This document shows, one piece after another, positions 35,201-47,200 of a stretch of 64,000 bases of DNA. Source of the DNA: Delphinus delphis (taxonomy: Eukaryota > Chordata > Mammalia > Artiodactyla > Delphinidae); NCBI RefSeq assembly GCF_949987515.2, contig NC_082684.1:119950080-120014079 (forward strand), read 5' to 3'. Below the pieces are notes generated by a model. The model did not search any database and was not told the DNA's origin. It saw only the letters and a list, made by a program, of their open reading frames with translations. A program made the translations under genes and the position numbers. The number at the start of each line of letters is the position of its first letter. Within the stretch, counting starts at the first letter, position 1.

Positions 35201-38200
35201 CCATTTGACAGAGAGGAGTGGGAGAAACAGCTGTGTGTTGTAGAAAGCTCACTGGGTGTAGTATTGGAAGCTTAGTGAAAGGGCCCAAGACCTCAGGCAC
35301 TGCTGCCTGGTCAGGACTGCAGCCTCATTTCCTTGCACCCCACACGTATTTATTGAGCACTGCTATGTGCCAGGCACTGTTCTGGGGCTGGGAATACAGT
35401 AACAAAGTCCCTGCTGTCGTGGCATTTACATTTCAGTAGTTGACAGTAAATATATGATATCAAGTCATGAAGAAAAAGGAAGCAGAGAAGGGATAAAGAG
35501 GTACAGGCTTCTGTTTTAAATTAGGTATTCAGGGAATGCCTCTAATGTGACATGTTAGCTGAGGCCTGAAAGAAACGAAGACCAAACCATGTGTGTATCT
35601 GGGAGAAAAGTGTTAAAGTAAAAGTGTTAAAGTAAAAACTCTAGGCTGGGAACATGCTTAGCACTTTCAAGAAAAAGTCAGGAAGACGGTGGCTGGAGCA
35701 GAATAATGGGAGAGGGGGGCAAACAGGGCTAAAGAGAGTCAGCTGACATGTTCTGTAGCTCCTAGAAGGCATGGAAAAGACTTTGGACTTTGTTCTGAGT
35801 GAGAATGGGGGTGGCATTGACTACTTCTCAACTGAGCAACAATATGAACTTACTTAAGGGCTCACTCTGGCTGCTCTGAGGAAGATAGATTGTGGAGGAG
35901 CAGAGGAGAAGTAGGAAAACCTGTCCGGACGCTTTGGAATAGCTCAGGTGAGAGATGTTCGTGGCTTGGGCTACATGATAGCAGTGGATGTGTTGAGAAG
36001 TGGTCGGATTCTGGATATATTTTGAAAATGGAGTCAAGAGTATGTGCTGATAGATGGGCTATGAGGTGAGAGGGAAAGAAATTAAGAATAATAGGTTTGG
36101 GGGCTGAGGATCAGGAAGAAAAAAAAGAGTTGTCATTTACTGAATGAGCAGGGGAAAGATAGCCAAAGCAATTGAAAAGAAGAAAGGATATAGATATTTA
36201 ATATCAGCCATTTACCCTACCAGAAATTTTTAATCTCAAGTACATTAAAGGAGCAGATCTTATAATTAAATGTGTACACCTGCACCATGAAACCACCAAT
36301 GAGTGATCACACAGAGCTTTCAAAACTCAGAGCTAAGAGGTTGCCTGTCTCTGTGCTGTGGTGACAACCATGTGACCACAGAGGGAAGCCTGGTTGTGGA
36401 GCAGGTATGTGAAGTACGCTTGCTGCTGCTTGGGAGAAATCCAGTTTCATTGAGGAAATGAGCAAGTTTGACTTGAATCGCTAATACTGGCTATATTCCA
36501 AAAGGAAAAAAAAAAGGGAGGCTCTCTTTAGTTTAATCTAAACCTGTGCTGTCTATAGCACGTGTGGCAGCAGGCATACCTCAGAGATACTGAGGGTTGG
36601 TTCCAGACCACCACAATAAAGCGAATATTGCAACAGAGGGAGTCACATGAATTTTTTGGTTTCCCAGTGTCTAAAGAAACAATGTACATATCTTAGTTAA
36701 AAAATACTTTATAGCTAAAAAATTGCTAACCATCATCTGAGCCTTCAGTGAGTCATAATCTTTTTGCTGGTGGAGGATCTTCCCTCATGTTGATGGCTAC
36801 TGAGTGACCAGGGTGGTGGTTGCTGAAGGCTGGAGTGGCAATTTCTTAAAATACGACAAAAATTAAGTTTGCCACCATTGATTAACTCTTCCTTTCACGA
36901 ATGATTTCTCTGTAGCATGCAGTGTGTTTGATAGCATTTTATCCACAGCAGAACTGCTTTCAAGATTGGAGTCAATTCTCTTAAACCCTACTGCTACGTT
37001 ATCAACTAAGTTTATGTAGTATTCTAAATCCTTTATTGTGATTTCAACAACCTCCACAGCATCTTCACTGAGAGTAAATTCCATCTCAAGAAATCACTTT
37101 CTTTGCTCATCCCTGAGAAGCAGCTCCTCACCTGTTAAAATTTTATCATGAGATTGCAGCAATTCAGTCATATCTTCAGGCTCCACTTCTAATTCTAGTT
37201 CTCTTGCTAAGTAATCTGCAGTTACTTCCTGCACTGAAGTCTTGAACCCCTCAGAGGCATCCATGAGGGTTGGAATCAACTTCTTCCAAACTCTTGTTAG
37301 TATTGATATTTTGTCCCCTTCCCATGAATTATGTATGTTCTTAATGGCATCTGGAATGGTGAATCCTTTCCAAAGAGTTTTCAATTTACTTTGCCCAAAT
37401 CCATCAGAGGAATCACTAATTATGGCAGCTGTAGCCTTAGGAAATGTATTTCTTCAATAATAAAACTTCATAGTCGAAATTACTCCTTGATCCATGGACT
37501 GCAGAATGGATATTGTGTTAGGCATGAAAACAACATTAATCTCATTGTATATCTCTATCAGAGCTCTTGGATGACTAGGTGCATTGTCAATGAGGAGTAA
37601 TATTTTGAAAGGAGTCTTTATTTCTGAGCAGTGGATCTCGACGTCGAACTTTATATATTCAGTAAACTGTGTTGTACACAGATGTGCTGTCATCCAGGCT
37701 TTGTTGTTCCATTTATAGAGCATAGGCAGAATAGATTTGGTAGAATTCTTAAGGGCACTAGGGTTTTGGGAATGGTAAATGTACACTGGCTTCAACTTAA
37801 AGTCACCAGCTACATTAACTCCTAACATTGAAACTTTGAAGCCGTGCTTTGACTTCTCTTCTCTAGCTATGAAGGTCCTAGGTAGCATCTTCTTCCAATA
37901 TAACGCTGTTTCATCCATATTGAAACACTGTTGTTTAGTGTAGCCACCTTCATTAATTATCTTCTGGATAATTTGTTGCAGCTTCTACATCAGCACTTGC
38001 TGCTTCACCTTGCATTTTGATGTTATGGAGTTGGCTTCTTTCTTGGAACCTCGTGAATCAACCTCTGCTAGCTTCAGACTGCTCTTTGGATGTTTCCTCA
38101 CCTCTCTCAGCTTTCACATAATTGAAGAGAGTTAGGGCCTTGCTTTGAATTAGACTTTGGCTAAATTAGGGAATGTCATGGCTGGTTTGATCTTCTATTC

Positions 38201-41200
38201 AGCCCACTCAGACTTTCTCCATATCAGCAAAAAGGGTGCTCTGCTTTCTTATTATTCCTGTGTTCACTGGATTAGCACTTTTAATTTCCTTTGAGAACAT
38301 TTCCTTTGCATTCACAACTTGTCTACCTGTTTTGCACAAGAAGCCTAGCTTTTGGCCTATCTCAGTTTTCAACATGCCTTCCTCACTAAGTGTAATCATT
38401 TCTAGCTTTTGATTTAAAGTGAGAGACATGTGACTCTTCATTTGAACAGTTAAAGGCCTGATTTCAATATTGTTGTGTCCCAGGGGACAGGGAGGCCTGA
38501 GGAGAGGGAGAGAGACTGGGGAACGGCTGGTTGGTGGAGCAGTCAGAACACATAACAGCATGTATTGATTAAGTTCGCTGTCTTATTATGGGCGTGATTC
38601 ATGGCAACCCTAAATAATTAAAATAGTCACATCTAAGATCACTGATCACCATAACAAGTAGAATAATGATGAAAAAGTTTGAAATATTTTGAGAATTATC
38701 CTAATGTGATACAGAGACAGAAAGTGAGCAAATGCTGTTGGAAAATGGCACCGATGGACTTGATCTAGGAGGGGTTGCCACAAACCTTCAATTTGTAAAA
38801 ATTGCAGTCAGTATCTCTGAAGTGCAATAAAGTGAAGTGCAATAAAATATGTGCCTGTATTTACATTTAAAGTAAACAAAAAATTCAGTTCCGCAGTCAC
38901 GCTAGCCACGTTTCAAGTGCTCAGTAGCCACACGTGACTAGTAGACATATTAGACCTTGTAGATACAAAATGTTGGCCTATGCAGATAAGTGATATTTTG
39001 CTGCTTTACTTTCAAGTATCCTGCTTCAAAATGATGAACACTTAGGGTTTTATAATGTCCAAAAATATTAGTGTTTCTAAACACAAATGTGATGCATATA
39101 ATAGTACCTCTGTCCAAATCCTGGTAGTCCTTCTGACCAGGTTAGTGTGCTGTTGGAATTATGGGGAAGAGTCACTACTATAAGAGTGTGAATTTTAAGA
39201 AACCCACTATTACTATATTCATTTTCCCATTTTGAATCTTTCTGAAAATTCTAATACTACACTGGACATTTCAAGAGAGTAACATTAAGAGACCCTATAT
39301 TAGCTAGTGTGTTTATTTATCTTCAGATTCAGTGTTTATGCAGACTGACCTGGAGGGCGGTCAGCTGAAGCTCTAGAAGTTAATTCCATAAAACACATCC
39401 CTGGAGGAACCTGAGATGAGACACCTGATAAGTGTCTCAGGTCTCCTCTTGGTACAGTAGGTAAAATCCTCTTGATGAAACACAAGAAAATAAATGAAAG
39501 AAATAAGTGATTAGAAAAATCCATAGCAGAATGGTGAGAAATTATTTTTAGCTTTTCAAAAATGAAAGATTTTACAAATGGTAATCCCAAATGTGATGAA
39601 ACAGGAACATTGATGGTAGAAGTTTATTAAAGCAGTTGTGGGAAGAAGTTTAGTAGTATGTTAGATCCTGAGAAATGGGAGATTTTTTTGCCAATATATC
39701 TACTTCTATTAATTTATTCCAAGGAAGCAGTCTTAAGTACAGGAATTATTTTCTGTATGAAAATTTTACCCTTTATTATATATAATTTTAAAAATGGAGG
39801 CATTTTCAGTGCCCAAATATAGAGGAAAAATTAAGTAATTAGACTATGATTACAATTACGAGTAATTTTTTAAAATGTATAGAAGGAAAGCTGAAAGAAG
39901 TCTATCATCAGTGTTGACAGTAGTTATTAGAGAATGCTGGTTTTTGCTTTGATGCTTTTCTAAATTTTTAGTTTTTCATTAACAAAAAAGTAATATTACT
40001 TGGGGAAATTCTGTTTGGGAACATTATACCATCTGACTTTCTGGCTCTTTGTTCTGTGTTGAATTATTAGCCAAGTTTTAGGTTTTTGTCTAGATTTTTT
40101 ATTTCCTCCATTGTTGCTTTTTTTTCCTATAAAAACATGGCACAATGCATAACTGGTTTTTAGAACTCCAAGCAGTGCCTGTGCCTGTGTAACTTAGCTA
40201 ATTGCATTTGGTGCTTTCTAAAACTTTTAAGAAGAGTAATCACATAAATAGTAAATTATGGTATAATACTTATACATATATTTTGTAAAATTCTGACTTT
40301 CCTGCTTTTAGGATTTTGTAATGTCCAAAAGTATTTGAGCTTTTAGACACAAATGGGAAGCTTATAATAACCTCTGTACAAATCCTGGTAATGTTTTTGA
40401 ACAGTTCAGTTTATATATTCCAAGCCTCAGAGTAACCAGTAAAAAAAAAAAAAAAGATAATGCAAAGAAGTATAGCTAAACTGTCAATGGAGACATTAAA
40501 ATGGAATGTTAAAAAATGTTCTGATAGTACAAAGAAAAAAAATGGTAGTAAAGGGAAGAAGAGGGACAATAGAGGAGACAGATGGAAAACAAATAATAAA
40601 ATGGTAAATCTAAACTCAACTATATCAATAATTATATTAAACATTAAGGGACTGAACAATCCAATTAAAATTTAGAAATTATCAGAAAGGTAAGTAGACA
40701 AAACTCAATTACATGCTGACTACAAAGATAATACTTTAAATATAAAGGTACAGGTAGGTTGAAAGTAGATGAATGGATGGGATATATCATGGAAATATGT
40801 CATGCAAATGGCAAGCATGTGAAGGCCCAAGTGGCTACATTAATATCATATAAAATAGATTGCAAGACATAGACTATTACCAGAACTAAGGAGAGACATT
40901 TCACAGGGACATATGGGGCACTTCATTAGGAGGAATAATAGTCATAAAATGTGCATACATCCAGGAAGAGAACTTCAAAATACGTGACGCAAAAAATTTG
41001 AAGGGAATTTCAAAATATGTGTTAAAGTGAGAAATGGACAGTTTCACAGTCTTGAATGTTGGAGATTTCAACATCTCTCAGCAATTGATAGAACATCTAG
41101 ATATAAAAAATCAATAACTATAGAAAAATCTAAAAACCATTATCAAACACATTGACCTAATATTTTTGAAAATTGCATCCAGTACCTTCAGAATATACAT

Positions 41201-44200
41201 TCTTTTGTGTGCATGCTGTGGACACTAGGATAAACCATATGCTGGCAATAAAATACGTGTCAGTAAATTTTAAAAGGCTGAAATCTTAAGGGTATATTCC
41301 CTAACTGCAATGGAATTCTGTTAGAAATCAACAACAATAACATGTCTAGGACAAACTCAGACATTTAGAAATTAAACAAATTTTGAACTGAATGATAGTG
41401 AAAATACAATATATCAGAATTTGTGGGATGTACTAGAGCAGTGCTTAGGAATTTATAGCTATAAATGTTTGAATAGCAGAGAAGAACCATCTTAAATCAA
41501 TTACTGAAGTTTTTACCTTAAGAAACTTGAAAAAGAAGAAATTGAGCCCAAAGTGGCTGTTGCCATTTACCCTCTCTGCTCCCCAACAGTCTCTGTGTCA
41601 CATTATCATGGGAGCTGGAATCCTCCTCGATGATGGAAGGGACTGACCTGATTTTGGAGCCCATGGAAATTCCCCATGCCTGGAGCATTGTTGAAAATAA
41701 CTGTGGTCTTGATCTAGGTGGCAAACAAACTGGGAAGGCCAACAGTAGTTGGCCTTTCTTAGGCTGTAACTGAGGCTGTAACACCAGTTGGGGCAAGCAA
41801 CAGAGCAGCCTCACATTTAACAGGAGACCTGGCAAATGAGACAGCCATGTGGGCTTTGATAAGCTACTACATATTTCTGGGAATTTGGAAGGCTGATACA
41901 TACTTAAGAAAGGCCAGAGAGGGCCCCAGTTATCTACTCACCCCTGGCTGAACATGAGACCAGAAAATGGAAGCTGTAAATTGTAAATTGTCTGTTTATT
42001 GAATGTGTGTCTCAACCTATACACAGATCTCTTGGGCAAAGGGTGGAAGCCTTACTGGCTCAAATTGTTTAAGCACAACCTCTGACCAGTTACTGGTCAA
42101 ACGTAAGTTATTCCTAGGAGCGGCCCCTAGAAGCCAGACTTTAATAATAACAACTGAGCAGAGACGTAAGTGGCTGTATACTATAAGGGAGACAGACTAT
42201 GTAGAATTAGTCTAGGCAATTCACTAAAACAAATAGCAGCAACAGCCCACCTGGAAGAGGTGAGGTTCAAAATCCAGGGGTGCTATGATATAGTCTAAAA
42301 TCTTCAATTTTCAGTAAAATTATGAGACATGCTAAGAAACAGGAATGTATTGCTCATACACAAGAAATGAAACTAGCTAATAGAAAGTGTTTATGAAGGG
42401 GCCCAGATGTTACACTTAGTTAACAAAACTTCAGAATAGCTATTATAAATGTATTCAAAGAACTAAGGACACCATGTTCAAAGAATTAAATGAAAACATG
42501 TGACAGTGACAAATCAAATAGGAATGATCAATAAAGAGATAGAATACATATAATTTTATATATGAAAATGGGAATGTATGTATATACATATATATAAATA
42601 GAAATTCTAGAGTTGAAAGTACAGTAACTAAAATGAATTCATTAGAGTGGTTAACAGCAGATTGGAGCTGGCAAAAGAAGGAATCAGTGACCTTGAAAAT
42701 TTATCAATAGACATTATCTAGTCTGAGGAACATATAGAAAAAAGAATTTTTAAAAATATCAACAACAATAAGATATGTAAGACATCTTATGGCCAAAATA
42801 ACTTATGTTTGACCGGTAACTGGTCAGAGGTTTTGCTTAAGCAATCTGAGCCGGTAAGGCTTCTACCCTTTGCCAAGGAGATCTGTGTATAGGATGAGAC
42901 ACATTTAATAATCAGACAATTTACAAGTATGCCCCAGCTTCCATTTTCTGGCCTCATGTTCAGCCAGGGATGAGTAGATAACTGGGGTCCTCTCTGGTCT
43001 TTCTTAAGCATGCATCTGCCTTCCCAATTCCCAGAAATATGTAGCAGCTTATCAAAGCCCACATGGCTGTCTCATTTGCCAGGTCTCCTGTTAAATGTGA
43101 GGCTGCTGTGTTGCTTGCTGCAAGCAGTATCACAGCCTCAACTCAGGGCCCCATAGACCTGTGGAACATTATCAAGCATACCAATATATGCATGAGGCAT
43201 AATGGGAGCCAGAAAAGAGAGGGGAAAGCGAGAAAGGGAAAGAAAAAAATATTTGAAGAAGAAATGACTGAAAACTTCCTATATTTGATGAAAAATGCTA
43301 AACTATACATCTGAGACACTCAGTGTCTCCAAGTAGGATATTCATCTAAGAGATGTAATTGTCAAACTGGGGAATGTTAAAAACAAAGAGAAAATCTTGA
43401 AAGCACCTAGAGAAGTGATGCATTATGTACGAGGGATCCTCAATGATAAGATTAACAGCTGATTTCTCATAAGAAACAACAGTGGCCAGAAGACAATGGG
43501 ATGACATCTTGTAATTACTGAAAACAAATAACAGTCAACCAGCAATTTTAAATCCAGCCAAATTGTCCTTCAGAAATGAAGGTGATAGGGCTTCCCTGGT
43601 GCCACAGTGGTTAAGAATCCGCCTGCCAACGAAGGGGATATGGGTTCGAGCCCTGGTCCAGGAAAATCCCACAGGCCACGGAACAACAAAGCCCGTGAAC
43701 CACAACTACCGAACCTGCGCTCTAGAGTCTGTGAGCCACAACTTCTGAGCCCTCACACCTAGAGCCCGTGCTCCGCAACAAGAGAAGCCACCACAATGAG
43801 AAGCCTGCACACCACAACAAAGAGTAGCCCCCACTTGCCGCAACCAGAGAAAGCCCACGTGCAGCAACAAAGACCCAACTCAGCCAAAAATAAATTAATT
43901 AATTTAAAAAAAGTAAAAGCCAATAAGAATATTTTAAAAAAAAATTTTAAGTGAAGGTGATATAAAGATGTTCCCAGATAAAGCGAATTTGTTGCTCTCA
44001 GACCTGCCTTACGAGAAGTACTGAAAGAAGTCCTTCCAGCTGAAAGAAAAGGACCATGTGTAATCCAAATTCACAGAGCAAATAAAGATCACTGGTAAAG
44101 GTAATTATGCATGTAAAAAACAGTATATTTGTTTTCTATTGCTGTGTAACAAATTACACAAATATATGACAATACAAGATATTACCTCACAGTTTTAAGG

Positions 44201-47200
44201 TGTTGGCCAGACTGTTCTCATCTGTAGGCTTAAATGGAGAAGAATTTGCTTCCAAGCTCATTCAGGTTGTTAGCAGATGAATTCCCTTGGATGTACAGGA
44301 CTGAGGGCCTCAGCTTCTTGCTGGCTACTGGCTGAAGGTTGCCAGTAGTTCCTAGAGATAACCTGCAGAGTCTTGGCCTGTGGGCTTTCCCATCAAGTCT
44401 CCTTAGTTCATCAAGGCAGCAGTGAAAGTTGCTACAGTGAGTCTGCTAGCAAGATGGAGTCTTGTGTATCATAACATAACCACAGTAGTGACATTCCGTC
44501 ACCTTTGCCAGATTCTGTTGGTTAGAAGGAAGTCACAGTTCCTGCTCATACTCGAGGGGAGAGAATTACACAAAGGTATGAGCATCAAGAGGCAGGGATT
44601 ATGGGAGGGGCCCCCTTAAAATTGTGCTGCCAGAGACAATGGAAATATATTCCCCCTTTTTCATCTCTTAAAAGACAACAACATAAAACAGTAATTATAA
44701 AACTATTGTTGGGCTTATATAAAGATGTAATATATATGACAATAATAGGACAAAGGAAGGGAGAGGAAAGGGGGCTATCTTGGAACAGTTTCTATATACT
44801 GCTACAATTAAATTCAAAGTAAGAATAGGAATGAAATAACAAAGAGAAGAAAAGAAATCCGTGGAATTGAAAATGGACAAATGATGGAGAAAATTTATGA
44901 AACAGAAAAAGCTGGTTCCTTGAAAAGATCAGTAAAATTGATAAAATCTCTAGCTAGACTGATGAAGAAAACAAAAGACACGTACCAATATCAAGTATGG
45001 AAAAAACTGTTTTCACTACAGATCTTATAGATACTAAAAGGATAATAAGGAATATAATGAATACCCTTCTGCCATTTAGAAGAAATGAACAGATTCCTCA
45101 AAAGACACATATGGCCACAACTGACCCAAGGGAAAAATAGAACAATCTAATAGTCCTACATCAAAGAAATTTAGTTCATAATTAAAACTTTACACTAAAA
45201 GTCTTTAGGTGGACCCAGCTGCCTTTTCTGTTGAAATATTTCAAATATTAAAGGAATAAACAATAACAGCACTACCCAAACTCTTTGAGGAAACACTTCC
45301 AAACTTATTGTATAAGGCATATAGTACCCTGAAACCAAATAAAGACATTGCAAGAAATGAAAACCACAGACCAGTTTCACTCATGACAAAAGTTAGAAAT
45401 AACCTTAACAAAATACTATCAAATCTCATCCATCATTATATAAAAAAGAATATTACATCACGACCAAGTAGTGTTTATCCCAGGAATGCAAGCTTTGTTT
45501 AACATCTGAAAATATGATGAGTAATTTACCCTCTTAATAGAATAAAAGTAAATACCAAATGATCCTTTCAATAGATGCAGAAAATGCATGTGACAGTATA
45601 GTATACCCATTCATCATAAAGACTCTCAGCAAGCCAAAAGCAGAAGACAACTTCCAAACCCTAAGGAAAGACACCTGTGAAAAACTACAACTTACATCAT
45701 AGTAAATGGTGAACTGCTGAATTCTTTCCCTCTGAGATTAGGAACATGGCAAGGGTATATGCTTTTACTACATTTTGTCAACATTTTATTGTTCAAATAA
45801 GGGTCCTGGGATTGGAAAGGAAGAAGTAAAGCTGTCTTTATTTGCAGAGAACATAATTGTATGTTTAGAAAATCATAAGAAATCTCAAAAACATTCTAGA
45901 ACTAAAAAGTGAATTTAGCTAGATTACAGAATACACAAGTTGGTATACAAAAATCAATTTTATTTCTCTATACCAGTAATTAACATTTAGAAAATGAAAT
46001 GTAAAAACAATTCATTATGATAGCAACAAAGTTTAGTAATAAATGTAATGAAAGATGTGCAGTACTTGTATGCTGAAAAGTACAAAACATTGCTGAGGGA
46101 AATTAAAGAAGACCTAAATAAATAGAGAGGTATTCTGTGCTCATGGTTTGGAAGAATAAATATTATTTAGATAATTTGGGGCAGATTTACATTTTTAGAG
46201 TTGGTAGAGTTCCAGTCAACATTGTAACAGGCTTGTTTGAAGAAATTGGTAGGTTGATTCTAAAATTTATTGCCCAAAACAGTTTAAAGAAGGTTTGAGA
46301 ATGTTACCTGCTATCAAAACTTACTATAAAGCTGCAGTAATCAAGACAATCTAGTACTGGTATATGGATACACTTTTAGATCAGTGGAACAGAATAGAGT
46401 TCAGAAATAGATCCACACTTGTATGGTAAATTGTTTTGTGGCAAAGGCACCAGGATAAATCATCGAGGAAAGGTAGTTTTTTAAACAAATTGTGCTGGAT
46501 TAAATAGATATTTATATGGAGAATAATGAACGTTGATCTGATCTTACGCTGTACACAGAAATCAGCTAGGAATGGACCATTGCCCTAAATATAAGAGTTA
46601 AAAGTATAAAACTTCTAGAAGAAAACAAAACCTATGTGACATTGTGTTGGGCAAAGATTTCTTAAACAGGACACAAAAAGCACAAACCATAGAAGAAAAC
46701 AAATGACAGTAGATTTCATCAAAATTCAGAACTTTTGCTCTTCAAAAGACACAGTATAGGAAATGAAAAGGCAAGCCATAGACTAGGAGAAAATACAAAA
46801 CATATCTGACAAAGGGGCTTGTATCCAGAATATATACACAATTGAGTTTTAAACTAATAATGAGAACAACTACACAATAAAAATGGGTAAATGATTTCAA
46901 CAGACACTTCACAAAAGAAAGTATATGAATAAGCCCAGTATCAGAACAAGCCCAGTATCAGTAGTCATCAGGGTAATGTATATTAAAATCCCAATAAGTT
47001 ACCACTTTATACTCAATAGAATTGATAAAATTAAAATTACTAATAATGCCAAGTATTAGTGAACATGTAGAACATTAGGAACTCTCATACATTGCTGGTG
47101 GGAGTGTAATATTGTATAGTCGCTTAGAAAAACAGTTTGGCCCTTTTTTAGGAGGTTAAATGTACATTTAACATATGACCAGCAATTCTCTCCTAGGTAT

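Larger units (their letters stand above)
36545..38970 (-). mobile_element. Older DNA element split by Tigger1
   Basis: Short remains at 36545-36571 and 38858-38970 flank the Tigger. The right part (ggaactg-like reverse, gtgctcagtagccacacgtg) matches the element at 52118-52310 in opposite orientation. The Tigger therefore inserted into an already resident hAT-like element. Confidence 0.55.

Noticed and set aside
37454..37918. 154-codon ORF resembling JRK/TIGD-type nuclease, possible host gene
   Set aside because: It is flanked by Tigger1 terminal repeats and by other frame-broken pieces of the same transposase, so it is a transposon pseudogene.
43588..43700. B-box-like gggttcgagccctgg as a tRNA gene
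   Set aside because: It is the tRNA-derived head of a SINE with target duplications; no cloverleaf of a true tRNA is present.
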